DNA from: Candidatus Hecatellales archaeon B24
GTDB lineage: Archaea > Thermoproteota > Bathyarchaeia > Hecatellales > Hecatellaceae
Direction: 5' to 3'
DNA length: 15,041 nucleotides
Assembly: GCA_001593855.1 (NCBI GenBank)
Contig: LUCC01000013.1
Location: forward strand, 1-15,041
The notes under the pieces are model-generated. The model ran no database searches. It saw only the letters and a list, made by a program, of their open reading frames with translations, and had not been told where the DNA came from. Shown here piece by piece: positions 7,103 through 13,458 of the stretch. Made by a program: the position numbers and the translations under genes. Within the stretch, counting starts at the first letter, position 1, and each line of letters starts with the position of its first letter.

Positions 7103-8260
7103 CCTCTCAGCCAGCTTAGCTTCAACTTCAGCGATTATTTTCGACGGCTCCTCTGGGAAGCTGTAGCCTAGCTTTGCAAGTCCGTTGAAGACTGCTTTAA
7201 GAGTTTTTGAAACGTAGGGCTGGCAGATTATCCCCATGCTTCCAATCCTGAAGCATTTCCCTTTAAGCTTTCCCATTCCCCCACCAATTGCTACGCCGTG
7301 TACTTCCCTGGCCATCTTACGCATTTCTTCTCCGTCTATTCCCGGAGGATTCCAGAGGGCTATAACCGTGTTAGAGCGGTTTTCACCTTTGGATAGGGTT
7401 TCAAGGCCGGCCCTGTCGAAGGCCTCGTAGAAGGCTTCAGCACAGATCCTATGCCTTTCAATCCTGTTTTCCAGGCCTTCCTCCTTCAGAAACTTTAAGG
7501 CTTCATCCAAGGCGTAGAAGAGGGTTAGAACTGGGGTGAAAGGAGTTTCCATTCGGTCGTAGGCGAACCTCCGATAGGATTCAAGGTCGAAGTAGAAGGG
7601 CCTATACTTGTTCTCCCTTAAAACCGTGTAGGCTCTTTCGCTTATTGAAACCATGGAAACACCGGGTGGACATGCTAAGCATTTCTGGCTTCCGGCAATG
7701 CAAATGTCCACGTTCCACTCGTCGACGGGAAGCCTGTCTCCGGCCAGAACAGATATGGCGTCCACTATGAAGATTTTGTCGTGCTGGCGGCTGAGCTTTC
7801 CAAGCTCCTGAATAACCCTCCAGGTTACACCGGTTGAAGTCTCATTGTACACGGTGGCTATGGCCTTTACATCCGGGTTTTCGTCTAGGGCTTCCTTCAC
7901 CTTTTCCAGGCTTGGAGCCTCACCCCACTCGGCTGAAACGTCTACGGGCTTCCCTCCAAACCTGACGGCAGCTTCTCTAAGCCTCTCGCCGAAAACGCCG
8001 AAGTGGGCGGTTATAATCTTGTCTCCGGGTGCTATGATGTTTCCCACGGCGCATTCAACGCCTCCAGTCCCAGAGGCTGTTAAAGGGAAAACATCGTTCA
8101 CCGTCTGGAAGGCGTATTTAAGGTTTTCAAGGATGCTCTTGTAGAGGGAGTGGAAGGCTGGCCCTCTATGGTTTATTATAGGCCTCTCCATGGCCTTCAT
8201 AATTCTTTCAGGCGTGTTGGTGGGTCCTGGAATCATTAAAAGCATTTTCCCGGTTTCCAT
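7073..8260 (-). CDS. PLP-dependent class V aminotransferase (alanine--glyoxylate / serine--pyruvate type)
   Basis: This fold-type I PLP enzyme belongs to the alanine-glyoxylate/serine-pyruvate aminotransferase group. The 395 residues begin MLLMIPGPTNTPERI (6-20), then HRGPAFHSLY (31-40) and TASGTGGVECAVGN (61-74). VDAISVLAGD (166-175) carries the cofactor-contacting Asp167, and AGSQKCLACPPG (189-200) places the Schiff-base lysine at K193. FRIGSMG (337-343) carries the substrate-carboxylate arginine R338. The amino donor cannot be told from sequence; archaeal relatives are linked to glyoxylate, serine or aspartate metabolism. ATG 8260 and ATG 8245 (codon 6) are both possible starts. It converges on coaBC with a 30-nt overlap and diverges from the SAM hydroxide adenosyltransferase gene. 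Confidence 0.92.
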   Translation of the reverse strand: METGKMLLMIPGPTNTPERIMKAMERPIINHRGPAFHSLYKSILENLKYAFQTVNDVFPLTASGTGGVECAVGNIIAPGDKIITAHFGVFGERLREAAVRFGGKPVDVSAEWGEAPSLEKVKEALDENPDVKAIATVYNETSTGVTWRVIQELGKLSRQHDKIFIVDAISVLAGDRLPVDEWNVDICIAGSQKCLACPPGVSMVSISERAYTVLRENKYRPFYFDLESYRRFAYDRMETPFTPVLTLFYALDEALKFLKEEGLENRIERHRICAEAFYEAFDRAGLETLSKGENRSNTVIALWNPPGIDGEEMRKMAREVHGVAIGGGMGKLKGKCFRIGSMGIICQPYVSKTLKAVFNGLAKLGYSFPEEPSKIIAEVEAKLAERLSRLPPLHL

Positions 8261-8459
8261 CGTGAAAACCCTTACCTGAAACCGTTAATTACATCTAAGG
8301 AAGATTAGCATGGGGTTAAAAGAAAAACTTTTAGCATCAAACAGCTTATTCAGCCTCACAAGTAAACTTTTATGAGAAAAAATATACGGTAATGGAAGAT
8401 AAGATACGCTTTGACGGGAAGCCTTCAGGGAGGGTTAAGTTTTAAGGCCCATAATAACC
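8261..8459. promoter_or_regulatory. Divergent intergenic region with a TATA-like box and ribosome binding site
   Basis: This 199-base gap separates two divergent genes. A plus-strand TATA-like AAAAAATATACGG lies at 8376-8388, and a strong GGGAGGG at 8428-8434 would fall in the resulting leader. A 9-mer, AAACTTTTA, occurs twice, at 8325-8333 and 8364-8372. On the minus strand, A/T-rich stretches near 8284-8292 and 8316-8333 could serve the aminotransferase, without a clear winner. A 17-codon open frame (8392-8445, MEDKIRFDGKPSGRVKF) ends just before the downstream gene. No RNA gene is recognised here. Confidence 0.4.
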
Positions 8460-9245
8460 TTGCTAACGGACTTCGGCGTGAAGGATAGCTACGTAGCCGA
8501 AATGAAAGCTGTAATCTTAACGTTATGCCCAGAGGCTTCCATAGTGGATATAACCCATGAAGTTGAACCCTTCAACCTTCGGCTGGCAGCCTACCTGCTG
8601 GCTAGAGCCACTCCATATTTTCCCGTGGGAACAATCCACGTAGCCGTAGTAGACCCGGGTGTCGGAGGAGGAAGGAAACCCTTAATCATCGAAGCAGAGA
8701 AGGGCATGCTGGTGGGGCCTGACAACGGCATACTTATTCCGGCTGCGGAAAAACTTGGCATGAAGAGAGCTTATGAAATTAAGAGCAGAGAGCTTCTGCC
8801 TGAAAGGTTTACGGAAACCTTCCACGGCAGAGATGTTTTCGCTCCGGCAGCCGCCCTCCTAGCCAGCGGAGTTAAACCTGAAAGGCTGGGTGTTAAAACT
8901 TCAACCTACGTTAAGGCAGCCATACCTGAAGCCAGACTTTTTAAGGGGAAAATCAGAGGAGAAATAGTCTATGTTGACAGGTTTGGAAACCTCGTAACTA
9001 ATATTGGCAGAGAGCTTCTGGCATCCCTCAACGTGAGATTCGGCAATATGCTTAAGCTTTCATTCCGAAGGCTGGGAAGCAAACCTTTAAAAGTGAAGTT
9101 TTTAAGGGCTTACGCTGAGGCTGAGGTCGGGGAGCTTTTAGTTCTTATCGGAAGCTGGGGGACGCTGGAGATTTCAGCGAATCAGGCCAGAGCCTCGAAC
9201 AAGCTTAAGGTTGAAGCTGGAGAGAAAATTTGGGTTGAAGCTTAG
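8460..9245 (+). CDS. SAM hydroxide adenosyltransferase (DUF62 family)
   Basis: DUF62 proteins use an activated hydroxide to split S-adenosylmethionine into adenosine and methionine; they are homologues of fluorinase and chlorinase. From TTG 8460 the protein is 261 residues. Family landmarks are LTDFGVKDSYVAEMK at the N-terminus, HVAVVDPGVGGGRKPL (60-75), GPDNGIL (86-92), ETFHGRDVFAPAAALL (119-134) and YVDRFGNLVTNI (171-182). The Asp/Arg/His triad known from the P. horikoshii enzyme maps to D65, R72 and H122. The chlorinase/fluorinase-specific features cannot be judged here. The conserved N-terminus (IITLLTDFG) continues in frame upstream of TTG 8460 without a standard start codon. The stop codon interlocks with that of nadM (4-nt overlap). 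The biological role of the family is unsettled. Confidence 0.93.
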   Translation: MLTDFGVKDSYVAEMKAVILTLCPEASIVDITHEVEPFNLRLAAYLLARATPYFPVGTIHVAVVDPGVGGGRKPLIIEAEKGMLVGPDNGILIPAAEKLGMKRAYEIKSRELLPERFTETFHGRDVFAPAAALLASGVKPERLGVKTSTYVKAAIPEARLFKGKIRGEIVYVDRFGNLVTNIGRELLASLNVRFGNMLKLSFRRLGSKPLKVKFLRAYAEAEVGELLVLIGSWGTLEISANQARASNKLKVEAGEKIWVEA

Positions 9246-9790
9246 TGTACGCCCTTTCCCTTCACGCCTCTAACCTTGTCGGTTTTCGAAAGGTTTCTTA
9301 TTCTTTCAACTCCTCCTATCCGCTTGATGTAGCGGGCTACCGCTTCCGGTACAAGTTCCTCCCAGTTTCCACCATTCAGTATCCGGTCGCGGACATAGGT
9401 TGCTGAGTAGACAGCACGCCTGTAAAACCTTATATTTTCAACTTTGAAGCCTGCCTCCGAGAAGAGCTGTCGGCTTAGAGGGTCGTTGGTGAAAACCGTG
9501 TTAAACCTTGGCGTGTAGGATAGAACCTGAGCTACCCATATACTGTGAACCTGAGTGTCCGGTATAGGTATAATAGTGTACAGGCGCCTGTCAACACCAG
9601 CCTCGTCTAGGGCGAGCCTGAGCATGGTGAAACGTTCCCCAGCCGTGAAGGGGTTTTCAGGCTCATGACTGAACTGGGCGCTTCCAATCCCTATGACAAG
9701 CTCGTCCACTCTTTCAAGAACATAGTTCACAGCATAAACGTGGCCGCGGTGGACAGGTTGAAACCTGCCAACATACAAGCCTACAGCCAT
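9242..9790 (-). CDS. nadM: Nicotinamide-nucleotide adenylyltransferase (archaeal type)
   Basis: This enzyme transfers AMP from ATP to nicotinamide mononucleotide, making NAD+. The 182-residue protein has the nucleotidyltransferase signature GRFQPVHRGH (8-17), the equivalent of HxGH, near its N-terminus. SAQFSHEPENPFTAGERFTM (37-56) follows, as in archaeal NMN adenylyltransferases, and VYSATYVRDRI (127-137) is the C-terminal ATP-binding element. The last roughly 15 residues are lysine-rich and probably disordered. The start is ATG 9790, preceded by a G-rich stretch. It is the last gene of the aIF6-hjc-rtcA-nadM run, but the 50-nt gap after rtcA holds a possible promoter of its own. A CoaD function is less likely given the archaeal NadM-like motifs. 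Confidence 0.94.
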   Translation of the reverse strand: MAVGLYVGRFQPVHRGHVYAVNYVLERVDELVIGIGSAQFSHEPENPFTAGERFTMLRLALDEAGVDRRLYTIIPIPDTQVHSIWVAQVLSYTPRFNTVFTNDPLSRQLFSEAGFKVENIRFYRRAVYSATYVRDRILNGGNWEELVPEAVARYIKRIGGVERIRNLSKTDKVRGVKGKGVH

Positions 9791-9828
9791 CCCTTAAACG
9801 CTCCCCCAAAAATAGGGCTGAAAGACCG

Positions 9829-9840
9829 TTTTAAATTTAA
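9829..9840 (-). promoter_or_regulatory. TATA-like box before nadM
   Basis: The minus strand reads TTAAATTTAAAACGG directly after the rtcA stop codon and about 40 nt before the nadM ATG. It shares the 12-mer AATTTAAAACGG with the box before the UPF0179 gene. It may give nadM a separate promoter inside the cluster. Confidence 0.45.
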
Positions 9841-10926
9841 CTATCCTGTAAACCTGTTTTTCAACCCGATCCCCCGGCAGGCTATGGTGGAGATTTCTCC
9901 AAGCCTGCCTTCCACCTTAAATTCAACCTCCATAAACTTTTTGCAGACCTCTATGGCTGTGAGGGTGTGAAGGGAAAGCTTGGTAGCTCTAATCTTCGAT
10001 TCTCCCTCGGCAAGAGCCATCCAAACTATAAGCTGGTCTGCCAGGTGTGTATCCACGGGAGCCCCGGTTCTAACCTGTGAAACAAGTTTTTCAGCGGCTT
10101 CAGCTCCAACCCTTTCAGCAGGTTTACCACGTTCACCGAGGCTATCAGCTGCCATGAGGACACCGTTCTCAAACTCGGCTATAAGAATAATCCCGCAGCC
10201 AGGGCTTACAGAGCACTTTGAGTTTTCATGTTGGAGGGTTTCCACTTCGAAAGACAGTCTGCCATATCCTGCAGCTTCAAGAAGCCTTCTGGCTGCCAGG
10301 GCCATTCGCCCGGAAACATGGCGGGGAAGCCTGCAGCTGTAGGATATTCCTTTAATGCTCACCATCTTCGCCTGGGATAGGATTTCTATGGGCTTCAGGG
10401 AGTTAACGGGTTTGAAAACAGCTTTAACGGTTCCTCCTCCCTGCGGGTAGAAGCCTCTTCTGACAACTTCAATCCGCCCTTCGAAGCCCATGCGTTTAAG
10501 GGTGGGCAGCAGAACCTCTTGAACGTATTCGACGGGTGGAGACCATTTAGTGTTCGTTCCTCCAACTATTTCAAGCTCCACGGGTGAAGGCGCGTAGGCG
10601 GCTACAGGGGCTAAGGCCTGAAGGATAAGCGTTATGCTTCCAGCGCTTCCAACATCAAAGGAGAAGCTTCCCCCCTTGATGGCCTTAGGGTTAAAGTTGA
10701 CTTCGAGGGAGCCCACTTCTAATCCCTTAACCTCAGCGTCTGTAAGCATGGCAACGGTTTTTATGGCTGCAAGATGCTGAAGCCTAAGCCCGGGAGGATT
10801 ACGCCTAGCCCTTACGTTGAAGACTTTTACGGGCTTGCCGGTTAAAGCTGAAAGAGCTGCGGAGGTCCGTAAGATTTGCCCTCCACCTTCCAGCATGCTT
10901 CCGTCAATTTCAACTATTCCAGTCAA
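9841..10926 (-). CDS. rtcA: RNA 3'-terminal phosphate cyclase
   Basis: RtcA converts RNA 3'-phosphate ends to 2',3'-cyclic phosphates through an enzyme-AMP intermediate. The 361-residue protein starts with the family motif IDGSMLEGGGQILRTSAALS (7-26). It continues with RNPPGLRLQHLAAI (42-55), FDVGSAGSITLILQALAPVA (90-109), RGFYPQGGG (157-165) and GAPVDTHLADQLIVWMALAE (288-307). LSLHTLTAIEV (317-327) places the presumed adenylated histidine at H320. The presence of that histidine argues for an active cyclase rather than an Rcl1-like relative. The start is TTG 10926, nine bases after AGGAG (10936-10940). It follows hjc by 19 nt. The RNA substrate in archaea is not known. Confidence 0.95.
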   Translation of the reverse strand: MTGIVEIDGSMLEGGGQILRTSAALSALTGKPVKVFNVRARRNPPGLRLQHLAAIKTVAMLTDAEVKGLEVGSLEVNFNPKAIKGGSFSFDVGSAGSITLILQALAPVAAYAPSPVELEIVGGTNTKWSPPVEYVQEVLLPTLKRMGFEGRIEVVRRGFYPQGGGTVKAVFKPVNSLKPIEILSQAKMVSIKGISYSCRLPRHVSGRMALAARRLLEAAGYGRLSFEVETLQHENSKCSVSPGCGIILIAEFENGVLMAADSLGERGKPAERVGAEAAEKLVSQVRTGAPVDTHLADQLIVWMALAEGESKIRATKLSLHTLTAIEVCKKFMEVEFKVEGRLGEISTIACRGIGLKNRFTG

Positions 10927-10935
10927 GATTCTGCT

Positions 10936-10950
10936 CTCCTAAACTTTAGG
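10936..10950 (-). promoter_or_regulatory. hjc/rtcA junction: rtcA ribosome binding site in a small inverted repeat
   Basis: On the minus strand CCTAAAGTTTAGG forms an inverted repeat around one central base. Its left arm contains the hjc stop codon TAA, and its right arm overlaps the rtcA ribosome binding site AGGAG (10936-10940). A real RNA loop needs three or more bases, which leaves about four base pairs, so the structure is weak. It resembles the much stronger hairpin before rpiA. Confidence 0.4.
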
Positions 10951-11356
10951 CAAACATGTTTTCAAGTTTTCCTGTTACCAGAGCTTCAGGGGTTAAACCT
11001 CTCCTTAGGGCTTCTCTCAGGGTAAGCTTGAAGCCTTTACCAGTTCTTTTAAGCCCTTCAGCCTCCACAAGAAGCCATCCCTTTCTCCTACGTTTAAACT
11101 TAACCGCCAGAAAGGGCTTCGCCCCAAACCTCCTTGAAAACCTTAAAAGCTGCGCCACCGATTCCTCCCCTAAATATAAGGTTTCACGGCTTGTGGTTTT
11201 AACCTCTAAGGCTACGATAAAGCCTTTACGCCCAGCCAGAAGGTCAGGCCTGTCAAGCCTCGTTCTCGAACCTGAGGCTGGAGCACGTAACACCGCGAAG
11301 CCAAGCCTGTCGAGGATTTTAACCAGCTCCCTTTCCTCCCTGACGCCTTTATTCAA
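10946..11356 (-). CDS. hjc: Holliday junction resolvase Hjc
   Basis: Hjc is the archaeal structure-specific nuclease that cuts four-way DNA junctions during recombination and fork repair. The 136-residue protein has KGVREERELVKILDRLGFAV (3-22), then RAPASGSRTRLDRPDLLAG (24-42) and ALEVKTTSRETLYLG (49-63). The metal-binding residues E8, D38, E51 and K53 keep the spacing seen in Sulfolobus Hjc. LLRFSRRFGAKPFLAVKF (70-87) completes the core, followed by a basic C-terminal part. The start is TTG 11356, 15 nt after the aIF6 stop; a purine-rich stretch precedes it. Location between a ribosome factor and an RNA end-processing enzyme suggests a housekeeping operon rather than a mobile element. Confidence 0.95.
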   Translation of the reverse strand: MNKGVREERELVKILDRLGFAVLRAPASGSRTRLDRPDLLAGRKGFIVALEVKTTSRETLYLGEESVAQLLRFSRRFGAKPFLAVKFKRRRKGWLLVEAEGLKRTGKGFKLTLREALRRGLTPEALVTGKLENMFA

Positions 11357-11371
11357 CCCAGAGTTCCCCTT

Positions 11372-12028
11372 CTACTCGAAGATTGTGGAAACAGTCATGA
11401 GTTCCGGACCTGTTGTCAGGGAGCCCACCAGCACCGCACGACTGTTGCCCACTATCCCGCTGGAGACATAGGATACTCCGCCGTTAACCGTTCCAACTCC
11501 AACCCTGACCTTTAAAACGTCTGACACAAGTTTAAGCTCCTCGTCGGAGGCTCGGGGGTGAAGCATAGCTCCACGGTTGGTTGCAGCAGCCATGGAGCCT
11601 GGCAGCGGTATGCCGGCTACGCTTCCATGAACAGCTTCAACTCCCAGCACGTCTTCAACGGTTGCAAGCTCCCGTCTCCCAAGCAGAGGTGAAACCACAG
11701 CTCCAACATCGTTGGCGAGAACTAGGTTTCCAGCTGAGGTATACTTGCTTTTAAGCCTTTCAACTTCAACTTTAAGTTTCTCCCTCAGCAGCTTTTCCTC
11801 CTCGCTGGTTACGTAGTGAGGTACTAGCAGGCCTTTAGAGTTGGCAGCTGAAAGCACGCCTATAAGCTTGGAGTACCCGAGGTCTAGGCTTACGATTTTA
11901 ACTCCGAGGAAGCGGCTTACCCTTTCAAGTTTTCTTTCAGGAATTCCCTCCGGGAAAATGGCATAGCTATCAGTAGCCCTAGCGAAGACCCCTATGTTTG
12001 GACTTCCCATAACGCTTGCACGGGTCAC
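11372..12028 (-). CDS. eif6: Translation initiation factor aIF6
   Basis: aIF6 binds the large ribosomal subunit and prevents early association with the small subunit. The 218-residue protein shows the repeated-module family pattern: NIGVFARATDSYAIFPEGIP (11-30), GNLVLANDVGAVVSPLL, ATVEDVLGVEAVHGSVAGIP, GSMAAATNRGAMLHPRAS, VGVGTVNGGVSYVSSGIVGN and the closing SLTTGPELMTVSTIFE. Length is typical. The start is GTG 12028, six bases after GGGAG; an ATG at codon 7 is an alternative that would begin MGSPNIGVF. It is the first gene of the aIF6-hjc-rtcA-nadM cluster. Its leader holds small inverted repeats. Confidence 0.96.
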   Translation of the reverse strand: MTRASVMGSPNIGVFARATDSYAIFPEGIPERKLERVSRFLGVKIVSLDLGYSKLIGVLSAANSKGLLVPHYVTSEEEKLLREKLKVEVERLKSKYTSAGNLVLANDVGAVVSPLLGRRELATVEDVLGVEAVHGSVAGIPLPGSMAAATNRGAMLHPRASDEELKLVSDVLKVRVGVGTVNGGVSYVSSGIVGNSRAVLVGSLTTGPELMTVSTIFE

Positions 12029-12065
12029 AGTTAACTCCCTGACCCTCCATCACCCCCACCACTAA

Positions 12066-12094
12066 CCTTCGAAGGGTGAAGGCTCCAACCTTCA
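12066..12094 (-). repeat. Adjacent inverted repeats in the aIF6 leader
   Basis: Two dyads sit side by side upstream of the aIF6 start. CCTTCGAAGG at 12066-12075 is a perfect 10-bp palindrome. TGAAGG at 12077-12082 pairs with CCTTCA at 12089-12094 across a six-base loop. If transcription starts near 12088, part of this lies in the mRNA leader. They could be an operator, RNA structure or chance. Confidence 0.4.
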
Positions 12095-12108
12095 AAAAGG
12101 CTTTTCGA

Positions 12109-12122
12109 AACTTAAATAATTT
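12109..12122 (-). promoter_or_regulatory. TATA-like promoter for the aIF6 cluster
   Basis: The minus strand reads GAAATTATTTAAGTTT here, about 80 nt upstream of GTG 12028. It is the best A/T-rich box in the divergent region for the minus-strand cluster. Initiation near 12088 would leave a leader of about 60 nt. Assigned by composition and position only. Confidence 0.4.
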
Positions 12123-12197
12123 CCCTTCCCCAAAACGGCTTACCTTCAAAACTATTATGGAAAAGCTGGAAGATGTTGAAGCCTCCTGAAAATATGG

Positions 12198-12208
12198 TTT
12201 ATAGAAAC
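12198..12208 (+). promoter_or_regulatory. TATA-like promoter for the small membrane protein gene
   Basis: TTTATAGAAAC lies 34-45 nt upstream of GTG 12243. The predicted start near 12230 leaves a short leader with AGAGG just ahead of the coding region. Confidence 0.45.
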
Positions 12209-12242
12209 CTAAATAGCCTTCTTTCAACCGTTAATAGAGGTA

Positions 12243-12743
12243 GTGCATGAAGCTATGTTCAGCTTAGACGTTCACATCACGGTTTTCATCCTCTCGCTTA
12301 TACCAAGCTTTGAGGGGAGATACGCTTTAGTTTTCGGGATTTTCAGCGGTCTAAGTCCTTCGGTAGCTATGGCCGTGGCGACAGCGGGAATACTCATGCT
12401 TTCGATTGTTTTACCTCAAGCTTTCCCCAGAATAGATGATTTAATGGTTTGGATGTTGAAGGGTGGAAGAAGGTTTAGGGTTAGAGTAGCATCAGCCTAC
12501 CTAAACCATGTTGGAAGGGTTAGAGTTAGAGTGAAGCCCTACATGGACAAGTATGGTATTCCAGGGTTAATTCTGTTCGTAGCCTTGCCGATTCCCTCCT
12601 CCGGAGTTTGGACTGGAGCCCTAATAGCCTACCTGCTCGGGATGGGACGGTACAAAAGCATGATGGTTCTTTTAACCGGAGGCCTCCTCTCAAACTTTAT
12701 AACTTTAGTCTTCACCGTACTCGGGTTCAGACTTCCGGTTTAA
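12243..12743 (+). CDS. Small multidrug export family membrane protein (COG2426-like)
   Basis: This 166-residue integral membrane protein resembles the 'small multi-drug export' family, whose transport role is not experimentally secure. Hydrophobic segments lie at about 10-34 (with the family-typical PSFEGRYA turn at 21-28), 40-60, 104-133 and 139-161. The segment YGIPGLILFVALPIPSSGVW (104-123) followed by TGALIAYLLG is the most diagnostic part. A basic cytoplasmic loop (74-99, RRFRVRV and RVRVRVK) separates the two hydrophobic halves. GTG 12243 is very close to the AGAGG at 12235-12239; ATG 12255 (codon 5) would have a more normal spacing. It converges on rpiA with a 4-base gap. Confidence 0.8.
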   Translation: MHEAMFSLDVHITVFILSLIPSFEGRYALVFGIFSGLSPSVAMAVATAGILMLSIVLPQAFPRIDDLMVWMLKGGRRFRVRVASAYLNHVGRVRVRVKPYMDKYGIPGLILFVALPIPSSGVWTGALIAYLLGMGRYKSMMVLLTGGLLSNFITLVFTVLGFRLPV

Positions 12744-12747
12744 CGTT

Positions 12748-13443
12748 TCAGCTGCGGCTAAGCCTCTTAACTCCATCCTTGAAGCCGACGTAAACCTCAT
12801 GAGCCATTTCAACGAACAACCCTACCTCCACAACTCCAGGAATGCTTTTGATTCTGCGCTCAACCTCCCAGGGGTTGTCTAGAGGCCCTGTGTGAACATC
12901 CAGAAGAAAGTTTCCATTATCGGTTACGGTTGGACCAAGCTTTCCAGAGCCCTCCCTAAACTCAGCTCTCCCGAAAATCCTTTCAAGCCTCCTTTTGACG
13001 GCGGGAGCTGCGAAAGGAAGCACCTCCACAGGGATAGGCCTGCTCGAGCCAAGCTTGTCCACGAGTTTTCTACCGTCAACCATAATGGTGTAGCGTTTAG
13101 ACGCAACAGCCAAAATCTTCTCTCTCGCCAGGGCGCCTCCTCCACCTTTGGTGAGGTTCAGCCTGGCGTCAACTTCGTCTGCACCGTCCAGCGTAATGTC
13201 AATTTCAGGATGCTCGTAAAGGCTTGAAATTTTAAGGCCGGCTTTCAAGGCTTCTATGAGAACCTGGTAGGAGGAGGGAATACAGGAAATACGTGTTTTC
13301 CCTGTTCTGGCTTTTCTGCCCAGCTCGGCGACGGCGTGGACGACGGTTCTGCCGCTTCCAAGCCCTACCACATCTCCGCTTTTCACAGCCTCCACAGCTT
13401 CTCTTGCAGCATTTCTCCTGGCATCTTCAACCCAGGTTTCCAG
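12748..13443 (-). CDS. rpiA: Ribose-5-phosphate isomerase A (apparent CTG start)
   Basis: RpiA interconverts ribulose 5-phosphate and ribose 5-phosphate, supplying nucleotides from the Hps route. Counted from CTG 13443 the protein is 231 residues, a normal family length. GLGSGRTVVHAVAELG (27-42), DGADEVD (86-92), KGGGGALAREK (99-109) and VTDNGNFLLDVH (173-184) mark the active site, including the catalytic glutamate in REK. The first standard start, GTG 13395, would remove 16 residues including most of the conserved N-terminal helix (WVEDARRNAAREAVEAVKSG). No ATG, GTG or TTG occurs between the in-frame stop near 13525 and 13395. CTG 13443 sits eight bases after a perfect GGAGGTG, so it is preferred. 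The preceding gene stops just inside the ribosome binding hairpin. Confidence 0.93.
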   Translation of the reverse strand: METWVEDARRNAAREAVEAVKSGDVVGLGSGRTVVHAVAELGRKARTGKTRISCIPSSYQVLIEALKAGLKISSLYEHPEIDITLDGADEVDARLNLTKGGGGALAREKILAVASKRYTIMVDGRKLVDKLGSSRPIPVEVLPFAAPAVKRRLERIFGRAEFREGSGKLGPTVTDNGNFLLDVHTGPLDNPWEVERRIKSIPGVVEVGLFVEMAHEVYVGFKDGVKRLSRS

Positions 13444-13458
13444 GAGGTTTACACCTCC
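13443..13458 (-). promoter_or_regulatory. Hairpin sequestering the rpiA ribosome binding site
   Basis: Minus-strand sequence GGAGGTGTAAACCTCC folds into a perfect 6-bp stem (GGAGGU/ACCUCC) closed by a GUAA tetraloop of the GNRA class. The left arm is the rpiA ribosome binding site. The last three loop bases are the UAA stop of the coiled-coil gene. The final C of the right arm is the first base of the CTG start. Translation of the upstream gene should open the stem, so this looks like a translational-coupling switch. The structure is seen directly; the coupling is inferred. Confidence 0.75.

Noticed and set aside
8392..8445. 17-codon open frame (MEDKIRFDGKPSGRVKF) as an independent gene
   Set aside because: The likely transcription start falls inside or after its ATG, and no homologue is recognised. 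It is mentioned only as a possible reinitiation element.
10956..11471. 171-codon plus-strand open frame over hjc and the end of aIF6
   Set aside because: It is antisense to two recognised genes, Ser/Leu/Pro-rich and without motifs.
11979..12227. 82-codon minus-strand open frame upstream of and overlapping aIF6
   Set aside because: It overlaps the aIF6 start in another frame, spans the likely promoter, shows no family-like pattern and has no good ribosome binding site.
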